A stretch of 20,340 nt of DNA from Pleurobrachia bachei (taxonomy: Eukaryota > Ctenophora > Tentaculata > Cydippida > Pleurobrachiidae): assembly GCA_000695325.1 (NCBI GenBank), contig AVPN01000222.1, forward strand, positions 1-20,340, written 5' to 3'. The notes under the pieces are model-generated. The model was not told the origin of the DNA, made no database searches, and saw only the letters and a program-made list of their open reading frames with translations. Below, one piece after another: positions 14,760 through 20,340 of the stretch; position 1 is the stretch's first letter, and every line of letters starts with the position of its first letter. The position numbers and the translations under genes are program-made.

Positions 14760-14875
14760 TTGGAGTTATCCATTTTACTGGTCCTTAAAAATTGTCCCTG
14801 ATTGGATTGAAACCGAAGGATTGGAAACACCTTGATCACACTAAACCAGGTATGGTTGCTATAGTTACGCTGACG
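14760..14875. repeat. 116-bp repeat shared by two neighbouring introns, copy 1
   Basis: Repeated at 15049-15163 with one small indel. It covers the 3' hairpin, box H and ACA of an H/ACA-like RNA. Sequence on the 5' side (minus strand) of the repeat is different in the two introns. Confidence 0.95.
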
Positions 14876-14920
14876 GGGCTGTACGGTAACTTATCGTACC
14901 GCCACGAAGACCGTTGTCTT
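14790..14920 (-). ncRNA. H/ACA-like snoRNA 1
   Basis: Minus strand, 5' to 3': a hairpin (14871-14916) with lower stem CGG/CCG and upper stem GTACG/CGTAC; a hinge with box H ATAGCA (14858-14863, fits ANANNA); a second hairpin bounded by CCTG/CAGG with AAGG/CCTT inside; and ACA at 14793-14795 just after it. This is the canonical hairpin-H-hairpin-ACA order, and the intron lacks C/D boxes. The target is not determined. Confidence 0.6.
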
Positions 14921-15048
14921 TCTCTCATTGACGGAACTTACCAATTAGAATTAGGGAACAGTCGAAAGGAGTAGACTATTGCACCATATCAAAAAAGCTT
15001 CTAGCCTGAAGGGAGAATGACAGTGTTACAACAAGGATATCAAAGAAT

Positions 15049-15163
15049 TTGGAGTTATCCATTTTACTGGTCCTTAAAAATTGTCCCTGATTGGATTGAA
15101 ACCGAAGGATTGGAAACACCTTGATCACACTAAACCAGGTGGGTTGCTATAGTTACGCTGACG
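15049..15163. repeat. 116-bp repeat shared by two neighbouring introns, copy 2
   Basis: Second copy of 14760-14875, offset 289 then 288 bp. Confidence 0.95.
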
Positions 15164-15205
15164 GCCGACATACCATTGAATAGCATGGCGGTGCTTCTGG
15201 CAACA
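15079..15205 (-). ncRNA. H/ACA-like snoRNA 2
   Basis: Shares the box H (15145-15150), 3' hairpin and ACA (15082-15084) with 14790-14920, but has a different 5' hairpin, GCC/GGC-bounded at 15164-15201. The pair would guide one common and two separate sites. Confidence 0.55.
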
Positions 15206-15375
15206 AACTAAGGGTGACAAAGCAAAAGACTTACCTATTGAGAAGTAACAGAAGCAGCAGAGGTAAGCAATGGAACCAAAGGTTGTACAGAGGACTGAGT
15301 TGTATCACTGAAGGGAGATTGGAATGTTAGACAAATGAAAGAAGCAAAAGCTTTTCAAATGGTTAGCGATTGATA

Positions 15376-15444
15376 AATATCAGACTCATTAAATCAGTTA
15401 ATTTGCCTTCATGGTAAATAAGGATTAAGAGATCATCCTGTAGT
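15376..15444 (-). ncRNA. SNORD57: C/D snoRNA guiding 18S Am99 (SNORD57-like)
   Basis: Box D 15380-15383, box C imperfect near 15433-15438, 72 nt from the acceptor. The guide matches 16 nt of 18S (CTCATTAAATCAGTTA), the longest in the window, with the fifth base at A99 (yeast A100, snR51). Confidence 0.88.
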
Positions 15445-15588
15445 GTCTGGGATTCAATTAAATTCTAGATGTAACTTACCATGGCGTGATGTGGTTTTTG
15501 CAGAGTAGACTGGTGAACTGGGAACCTGAGAAAGGAAACTAGTGTTAATAGGGCCACAAGGAGAACGTAGGAAGGTGTTTACTTGGGA

Positions 15589-15664
15589 TTTTATCAGAAT
15601 GGTTTGCTGGCATCAATAAGATCAGACGGCAATTCCTATCAAAGATTTGTAACTCATCACCGAA
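15589..15664 (-). ncRNA. SNORD65: C/D snoRNA with 18S Um627 guide, diverged third version
   Basis: Box D 15593-15596, D' 15622-15625, box C 15654-15659. The D' guide reads CGGCAATTCC, so the pair at U627 would be G-U. The box-D guide differs from the other two copies and is not recognised. An older paralogue by its divergence. Confidence 0.7.
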
Positions 15665-15813
15665 ACAGAGAAGGGAGGGACAGTTTGATTTTACATACCT
15701 TGATCAAAGAAAAAGGGGAGATTTGATGATGGTTCCAGGTCTCTCTTTATCCTGCGAATTAAGATCGGGTAAAAAATGATTAGCTATGAGAAAGCATATC
15801 ATTACTGCTTAAT

Positions 15814-15891
15814 TTGGTCAGATAGGAGCGAAAGAATTGCTTGAGTTCTACAGTGTATAGTATTCAGTTGAACTATGGTATCATCACAAAA
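15814..15891 (-). ncRNA. SNORD80: C/D snoRNA guiding 28S Am1521 and Gm1612 (SNORD80/snR60-like), copy 1
   Basis: Box D 15818-15821, D' 15864-15867, box C 15881-15886, 66 nt from the acceptor. The box-D guide pairs with 28S ATAGGGGCGAAAGA over 14 nt with one G-U; the fifth base is yeast G908 / human G1612. The D' guide matches TGAACTATG with the fifth base at yeast A817 / human A1521. Both targets are those of yeast snR60 and human SNORD80. Confidence 0.92.
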
Positions 15892-16056
15892 ATATTTCCC
15901 GCCAAAAACAGAGAATTCAATTTCTTACCTCGAAGTCAGAGCGCTGGCAAACTAGGAGAAGTAGCTTTTACAACAAGAAAGAATCAGGATATCTGAAAAG
16001 GAAAAAGGGTATAAGCGACTGGTTCACTACTTATGTCTTCTTATTGAATGTCGACA

Positions 16057-16134
16057 AGAATCAGATAGGAGCGAAAGAATTGCTTGAGTTCTACAGTGCA
16101 TAGTATTCAGTTGAACTATGGTCTCATCAGTGTA
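16057..16134 (-). ncRNA. SNORD80: C/D snoRNA guiding 28S Am1521 and Gm1612 (SNORD80/snR60-like), copy 2
   Basis: Box D 16061-16064, D' 16107-16110, box C 16124-16129. About 70 nt identical to 15814-15891, in the adjacent upstream intron. Identity ends at the RNA borders. Confidence 0.92.
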
Positions 16135-16254
16135 GAATAACTGAGAGCTCAGAACTGGAAATCTTCTTACCTATTCAGAGCAAGAGCAGATCCAGTCAAG
16201 TTATCCTCATATCAACAGCAGTGGCGTTTATCTTCTACCACCTAAAGGGGGGTT

Positions 16255-16380
16255 GAAAATGTAAGGGGTGCACGGGGCGTAATGACATGGGAGTCACTAC
16301 ACACGTTAAACAACACTACATCACTGTTCCTACGCTTTGTTACTAAGGCAATGATAAACACTGTCCCGTCTTCGAGTGGC
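16255..16380 (-). ncRNA. possible H/ACA snoRNA
   Basis: Intron 16242-16423 has no C/D boxes. Minus strand forms GTAGTGAC/GTCATTAC (8 bp) around a 6-nt loop, extended by flanking GTG/CAC, followed by CCTTACA whose ACA is near 16261. A convincing 5' hairpin and box H are not seen. Confidence 0.35.
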
Positions 16381-16545
16381 AGGGAGAAAGAAATTATTAG
16401 ATAGACAAAGTTGGGGAACTTACCCTGTTGAGACTGAGATTAACGGCAAAAGGACGAAGAGGGAACCATGTTCTTAAGATCTGAGACGAAAGGACGGTTA
16501 TAAATCTAAATAAAAGTAACGGAAATATTTAAATTTTAGTTCAAT

Positions 16546-16608
16546 AATATCAGAAAGATGTATCTCCACTAAGATTCAGATATATGCTTGTCTAGGTTCA
16601 TCATTTAA
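16546..16608 (-). ncRNA. SNORD27: U27 snoRNA guiding 18S Am27
   Basis: Box D 16550-16553, D' 16576-16579, box C 16598-16603, 69 nt from the acceptor. The D' guide matches 18S ATATGCTTGTCT (12 nt) near the 5' end of 18S, with the fifth base exactly A27 (yeast A28, snR74). In mammals U27 lies in the UHG host gene together with U25. Confidence 0.92.
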
Positions 16609-16779
16609 ACAGATAGAGGGAAAATAATAGGATCCAACTAGCTTACCTTCAATAAACCGATGTTAGGAACTTGAGAGATTTATCACACCCTACAGTCGAA
16701 CCACGATTAAGAGTACCCCTGCAAGCGGAATAGTGGTTAGATTTGGGTATTCAAAACCTAAACCATTAAGATCTAATGT

Positions 16780-16843
16780 AACATCAGAACAGGAATTAAT
16801 CACAGAGATTCATTACAGGTCTCCAAAAGATATCATCACTTGA
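16780..16843 (-). ncRNA. C/D snoRNA, target uncertain
   Basis: Box D 16784-16787, box C 16833-16838, 65 nt from the acceptor at 16719. Near a D' reading ATGA is ACAGGTCT, an 8-nt match to the 18S G1490 region that would be a third kind of G1490 guide; the match is short. The box-D guide is unassigned. Confidence 0.65.
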
Positions 16844-16949
16844 AATTAAGCAAAGATCTAGGATGTATAATACCTTGAATGTAATTAGTCTCTACTAGGA
16901 GGTGTCTCATCTAGAATGGATTTTCTATCGTATTATCTGAAGGGAGAGA

Positions 16950-17040
16950 AAGGAGGGGTGTAGCGACCGAAATGACTGACAAACTAAATAGAGGTCAGTA
17001 AAGTGAAGGTCACTGGATAATCTCGCCTCATTTCTACACC
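16950..17040 (-). ncRNA. structured intron RNA candidate
   Basis: Minus-strand GGTGTAG pairs with CTACACC, continued by AAATGA/TCATTT, enclosing an inner CAGT/ACTG fold: a long hairpin at about 16959-17034. TCAG 16995-16998 (58 nt from the acceptor) is followed by AAAGTGAAG, a 9-nt 28S match, but no good box C is present. Class uncertain. Confidence 0.35.
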
Positions 17041-17235
17041 GCAATGGCCTGGGAAATATGGCCAAGGTAGCTCTAACTGGGGCATAGGTAGGGATAAAAT
17101 AAGAGTTGTACGTACCATTGAGGAGATAAGATGCTGATCAGTCAAGGGAGTAGTCAGTAATTCTAGTCTCTCTGAAAGAAAGGGGGCGTGTTAGAAAGGT
17201 TCAAGACCGAAGAATAAGGTTTAAATGTTAGGGAA

Positions 17236-17302
17236 GGGTTCAGAATAGCGTATATGGACGTAGACATGGTGGTATTACTTGCGACATTGTGTCCTCATAA
17301 CC
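17236..17302 (-). ncRNA. C/D snoRNA guiding 18S Gm644 (SNORD54-like)
   Basis: Box D 17240-17243, box C 17292-17297 (ATGAGGA, one change), 68 nt from the acceptor. The guide matches 18S AATAGCGTATAT (12 nt), with the fifth base at G644, 24 nt before A668. I believe human SNORD54 serves this site. Confidence 0.85.
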
Positions 17303-17414
17303 CATTGCAAATAAGAGGAGAAGGGTTGAATACTTACAAGGGATGTTGTAGGTGATCCACAAGTTGAGACAGAACGTTAAATAGTAGATTCATTCTTTAG
17401 TTGTAGTATCAGCT

Positions 17415-17625
17415 CTGTAGAAGGGAAGAGGGAGGTGTTAGGCTTTGCAGACGCTTACAAGCTACAAAAAGCTAGCAAGTCTTAATGGGCCTATGATGTA
17501 ATATTCCACAAGCAAATAAGCACGGGAGACGCAGCAGTATACACCGTGCACTCAACTATGTGGGTCTAGCTAGCTACCAGTAGATAAAAAAAGATTGATA
17601 CTCGGTAAATTATTATTTGACTTAC
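17415..17625 (-). other. first intron, no C/D snoRNA found
   Basis: Donor 17621-17625; acceptor at 17415 with a CCTAACACC branch site. The minus strand can form GCACGG/CCGTGC around 17525-17555 and a GCTA/TAGC fold near 17465-17485. This might be an H/ACA RNA, but there is no clear ACA box. Confidence 0.4.
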
Positions 17626-17710
17626 CGATATTAAGCAAGGGGCGGTAACAGATGGTTGGTGTTTGGCAGACGATCAACAAACTTCAAAGAACAACGATGA
17701 GAACTGAATT

Positions 17711-17722
17711 GAGAGAGGAGAG
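17711..17722 (-). promoter_or_regulatory. 5'TOP-like start of the host gene
   Basis: Minus strand reads CTCTCCTCTCTC, an uninterrupted 12-base pyrimidine run beginning with C, followed about 100 nt later by the exon 1 donor. Non-coding snoRNA hosts are typically 5'TOP genes. No TATA box is seen. An alternative reading is that the same tract is a polypyrimidine tract before an AG at about 17705. Duplicated at 19311-19322. Confidence 0.45.
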
Positions 17723-17862
17723 TGAGTTGGGTTAGAGAGCGTGAGAGCTCACGCAGGGAAAGTGTGGACAACTTTTGAGCTGCGTGAGTGTGCTTTCCGA
17801 ATGCTGCGTCGTTGTGGTTTACCAACTAACGCGCAGACACTGTGCTAGTCCTTTGTGCGCAG

Positions 17863-17970
17863 TTGTGGACAACTTTTGAGGGAGGAAAATTGTGGACAAC
17901 ATTTGAGGTAGGGAAATTGTGGACAATATTTGAATGAGAGAAATTGTGGACAATATTTGAGAATGGAAGT
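17863..17970. repeat. 27-bp tandem repeat near the promoter (4 units)
   Basis: TTGTGGACAA recurs at 17863, 17890, 17917 and 17944, exactly 27 bp apart, each followed by an AYTTTGAG-like tail. A lone related unit is at 17764. It lies just upstream of the presumed host transcription start and is copied at 19463-19570. Possibly a binding-site array. Confidence 0.85.
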
Positions 17971-18324
17971 GGTGTGGTGGTGAAAATGGGTATATCGGGT
18001 TAACACGGTTCCCTTACTTTAACTTTAGGTAGGGAGATAAACCCAAGCCAAGATAAATACACAGGCGAAAAGCTAGGAATGTAACATTTACCGGAGTAGA
18101 AGAATAGATAGGTAGCTGGAAACTAACATTTAACCCATAACTTTACCGGTTAGGATAGATAGAATATTGATAGTATTCGTCTGCTAACTACTGAGAGAAG
18201 CTGTGTCTATCTATCTGTTAATATTAAAGTGGTTAAGTTAAATAGTGTCGTTTAAGTTAAGTTAACACTGTTTATGTTAAGTTAACACTGTTGCATATTG
18301 TTGTCATTTAACAAAGTTAAATAC
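17971..18324. other. intergenic spacer
   Basis: Between the host gene promoter and the end of the Gly/Pro/Tyr gene. AT-rich, with GATA-type short repeats (18100-18210) and GTTAAGTTAACACTG repeats (18240-18290). No gene seen. Copied at 19571-19924. Confidence 0.6.
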
Positions 18325-18330
18325 TTTATT
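18325..18330 (-). terminator. polyadenylation signal AATAAA
   Basis: Minus-strand AATAAA about 290 nt after the stop codon of the Gly/Pro/Tyr-rich gene; a reasonable 3' end. Copied at 19925-19930. Confidence 0.55.
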
Positions 18331-18617
18331 TCATGGATTTATCTCCACGGTAAAATTAAAACAGCTAATTAAAATTGTTGTAAATTAAATATTGTGTACA
18401 GAAATAAAGTGTAAGTGATGGCACAAGAAAATAGTTTTAAAACGCTGTTTTACAGTCTATAATAATTTCACACACTTGCACACACACACAAACAGCCTCT
18501 GTGGCAATTATTTAGTAAGATATAGTGTTCAAATAAACGTAACAACACCGGGATATTTAAAGGTGATAAGTGAGAGAGGGAGGGTTGGTAGTCAATATAT
18601 CACCCACCTTGTCGTGT

Positions 18618-18728
18618 TTAGTATGGTTTGTAGTTGGCTGAACTTCTGGAGCTATGAGATGAGCTGTAGCTAGCTTTCTGAGCAGCCCCGTACGTGCTAG
18701 CTGATTGGCCACCGTATTGTCCCGCCTG
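18618..18728 (-). CDS. last coding exon of a Gly/Ser/Tyr-rich protein (inner copy)
   Basis: Acceptor TCTCTCTTCAG, then a phase-0 exon beginning QAGQYGGQSAS and ending SSANYKPY with a TAA stop at 18618-18620. Low-complexity Gln/Gly/Ser/Tyr composition resembles disordered tails of RNA-binding proteins; I do not recognise the family. It joins in phase to the Gly-Tyr-Pro exon 19080-19242 across a 351-nt intron. Confidence 0.65.
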   Translation of the reverse strand, partial: QAGQYGGQSASTYGAAQKASYSSSHSSRSSANYKPY

Positions 18729-19079
18729 CTGAAGAGAGATTGAAGCGTGGTCAGGACTTTTGGGATTTAGGACATGGAACAAATAATCGCAAATTTTTCT
18801 CATAGAAAGGAAAAATTTCCATCCTAAAGTTTGGGATAGAAACAATCCTTGTGTTTTTTTAAAATCCAAATTCTGAAATAGAAACTTTCCTTGTGTTTTT
18901 TTAAAATCAAAATTCTGAAATAGAAACTTTTCTTGGGTTCTAACACAAAAGTTAAAAAGAAGCTAAAATACAACATTGAACTAATGAATTTAATTTATTA
19001 ATGGTCTTGTTTTAAGCTTCAAATATGACGAAACTCTCCAGGACAACTAGAAAGCTAAACTATCCCCTAATTATCTAAC
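18729..19079 (-). other. intron of the Gly/Pro/Tyr-rich gene
   Basis: Donor CAG|GTTAGA at 19075-19079, acceptor at 18729. It contains a short repeat: GAAATAGAAAC...TTTTTTAAAAT units at about 18835-18935 occur two to three times. No snoRNA boxes of the host-gene type are found. Confidence 0.6.
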
Positions 19080-19242
19080 CTGTGGGTAGTGAGATGCGGG
19101 TGGGGGAGGGTAGGATGCAGCAGAGGGAGGGTATCCAGGATATCCAGGATAGGACGGTGCGGCAGCTGTAGGTGGATATCCAGGGTAGCTAGGTGGATAT
19201 CCGGGGTAACCAGGAGGCGGGGCTGCAGCAGCTGCTGCTCCA
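19080..19242 (-). CDS. Gly-Tyr-Pro repeat exon, 5'-truncated
   Basis: Encodes an Ala run followed by GYPGYPP, SYPGYPP and SYPGYPGYPP repeats and ends ASHYPQ at a phase-0 donor. Such GYPGYPP tails occur in annexins A7/A11, penta-EF-hand proteins and RNA-binding proteins; the remaining domain is missing, so I make no family call. The exon is cut at 19242/19243 by the duplication junction, where copied host exon 1 sequence takes over in an open frame starting at 19280. Confidence 0.6.
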
Positions 19243-20217
19243 CGGTAACAGATGGTTGGTGTTTGGCAGACGATCAACAAACTTCAAAGAACAACGATGA
19301 GAACTGAATTGAGAGAGGAGAGTGACTTGGGTTAGAGAGCGTGAGAGCTCACGCAGGGAAAGTGTGGACAACTTTTGAGCTGCGTGAGTGTGCTTTCCGA
19401 ATGCTGCGTCGTTGTGGTTTACCAACTAACGCGCAGACACTGTGCTAGTCCTTTGTGCGCAGTTGTGGACAACTTTTGAGGGAGGAAAATTGTGGACAAC
19501 ATTTGAGGTAGGGAAATTGTGGACAATATTTGAATGAGAGAAATTGTGGACAATATTTGAGAATGGAAGTGGTGTGGTGGTGAAAATGGGTATATCGGGT
19601 TAACACGGTTCCCTTACTTTAACTTTAGGTAGGGAGATAAACCCAAGCCAAGATAAATACACAGGCGAAAAGCTAGGAATGTAACATTTACCGGAGTAGA
19701 AGAATAGATAGGTAGCTGGAAACTAACATTTAACCCATAACTTTACCGGTTAGGATAGATAGAATATTGATAGTATTCGTCTGCTAACTACTGAGAGAAG
19801 CTGTGTCTATCTATCTGTTAATATTAAAGTGGTTAAGTTAAATAGTGTCGTTTAAGTTAAGTTAACACTGTTTATGTTAAGTTAACACTGTTGCATATTG
19901 TTGTCATTTAACAAAGTTAAATACTTTATTTCATGGATTTATCTCCACGGTAAAATTAAAACAGCTAATTAAAATTGTTGTAAATTAAATATTGTGTACA
20001 GAAATAAAGTGTAAGTGATGGCACAAGAAAATAGTTTTAAAACGCTGTTTTACAGTCTATAATAATTTCACACACTTGCACACACACACAAACAGCCTCT
20101 GTGGCAATTATTTAGTAAGATATAGTGTTCAAATAAACGTAACAACACCGGGATATTTAAAGGTGATAAGTGAGAGAGGGAGGGTTGGTAGTCAATATAT
20201 CACCCACCTTGTCGTGT

Positions 20218-20328
20218 TTAGTATGGTTTGTAGTTGGCTGAACTTCTGGAGCTATGAGATGAGCTGTAGCTAGCTTTCTGAGCAGCCCCGTACGTGCTGG
20301 CTGATTGGCCACCGTATTGTCCCGCCTG
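20218..20328 (-). CDS. last coding exon of the Gly/Ser/Tyr-rich protein (outer copy)
   Basis: Copy of 18618-18728 with one visible change (20299). If the duplication is real, this copy belongs to the intact gene extending beyond the window. Confidence 0.65.
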   Translation of the reverse strand, partial: QAGQYGGQSASTYGAAQKASYSSSHSSRSSANYKPY

Positions 20329-20340
20329 CTGAAGAGAGAT

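Larger units (their letters stand above)
273..17722 (-). ncRNA. multi-snoRNA non-coding host gene (GAS5/UHG-like)
   Basis: Seen: a minus-strand series of about 65 short exons separated by small introns with GTAAG/GTATGT/GTGAGT donors, TTCTAAC or CTAAC branch sites and CAG acceptors. Introns carry C/D or H/ACA snoRNA signatures, normally one each. No reading frame continues from exon to exon, and duplicated exons diverge while their snoRNAs stay alike, as expected when exons are discarded. Known: vertebrate GAS5 and UHG have this one-snoRNA-per-intron design and 5'TOP promoters. Inference: transcription starts near 17722 and runs to at least about 2850, where the minus strand has AATAAA (2849-2854); it may continue through the left copy (273-2665). 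One transcript or several cannot be settled from sequence. Confidence 0.85.
13048..17722 (-). other. host gene exons, 5' part
   Basis: Predicted exons in transcription order: 17626-17722 (exon 1, 5' end approximate), 17338-17414, 17116-17171, 16874-16936, 16647-16718, 16424-16480, 16171-16241, 15929-15992, 15699-15751, 15480-15525, 15235-15307, 14942-15005, 14639-14685, 14398-14459, 14142-14226 (uncertain donor), 13959-14020, 13730-13784, 13499-13562, 13303-13344, 13048-13115. Each has a donor at its low-coordinate end and a CAG/TAG acceptor with an upstream branch site at its high end. Lengths are 42-97 nt and not multiples of three. I see no coding potential. Confidence 0.75.
17643..20340. 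repeat. 1600-bp tandem duplication
   Basis: 17643-18740 reappears as 19243-20340 at a constant offset of exactly 1600 bp with very few substitutions (for example 17728/19328 and 18699/20299). The window ends inside the second unit. Near-identity and a constant offset fit a very recent duplication or an assembly duplication of two haplotypes. Confidence 0.95.

Noticed and set aside
19089-19307. Plus-strand 72-residue Arg/Gly/Cys-rich frame opposite the Gly-Tyr-Pro exon
   Set aside because: Antisense shadow of a low-complexity coding exon; the minus frame has a proper donor and joins in phase to the last exon.

Overview
Animal-type eukaryotic DNA, AT-rich, with no protein gene across the first 18 kb. 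The minus strand from about 17.72 kb to the left edge reads as one very large non-coding snoRNA host gene of the GAS5/UHG (SNHG) type. About 65 small exons (mostly 40-90 nt, no shared reading frame) alternate with introns of roughly 150-400 nt. Introns start with GTAAG-like donors, carry a TTCTAAC-like branch point and end in a pyrimidine tract plus CAG. Most introns hold one box C/D snoRNA (TGATGA-like box C, CTGA box D). Box D lies 63-72 nt from the 3' splice site in more than 30 introns. A few introns without a C/D RNA hold H/ACA-like double hairpins. I count about 48 C/D candidates and 4-5 H/ACA candidates, many of them duplicates. The organism is probably an invertebrate metazoan; I cannot name it.

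The snoRNA calls rest on guide sequences as well as box motifs. Because the RNAs are on the minus strand, plus-strand sequence just after each TCAG (reverse complement of box D) should read as rRNA sense. In many introns it does, for 9-16 nt, and the fifth base from the box is a residue known to be 2'-O-methylated in human or yeast: 18S Am27, Am99, Cm462 (U14), Am468, Am512, Um627, Gm644, Am668, Gm1328, Gm1490, Am1678; 28S Am1313, Gm1509, Am1511, Am1521+Gm1612, Um2824. rRNA sequences and numbering (human 18S; older snoRNABase numbering for human 28S) are recalled from memory. Other guides match conserved rRNA at residues I do not know as modified.

Layout from right (5' on minus) to left. 17.64-20.34 kb: a 1600-bp tandem duplication holding the 3' end of a minus-strand Gly/Pro/Tyr-rich protein gene, an intergenic spacer and the promoter/first exon of the host gene. 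12.85-17.72 kb: mostly single-copy introns. 9.88-12.85 kb: a tandem duplication of about 1.57 kb. 7.19-9.88 kb: a tandem duplication of about 1.48 kb. Both of these tandem repeats have the same transposon-like end at their junction. 0.27-2.66 and 3.90-6.30 kb: two copies of a block of about 2.4-3.6 kb, separated by a hairpin-rich GC-rich insertion. 1-240: an ACAAA-type simple repeat.

Functionally the locus would supply rRNA methylation (C/D with fibrillarin) and perhaps pseudouridylation guides from one transcript, with U14 also needed for 18S processing. The most anomalous item is a 40-nt stretch (640-679) that is the base-by-base complement, not the reverse complement, of the matching stretch in the other copy (4264-4303).
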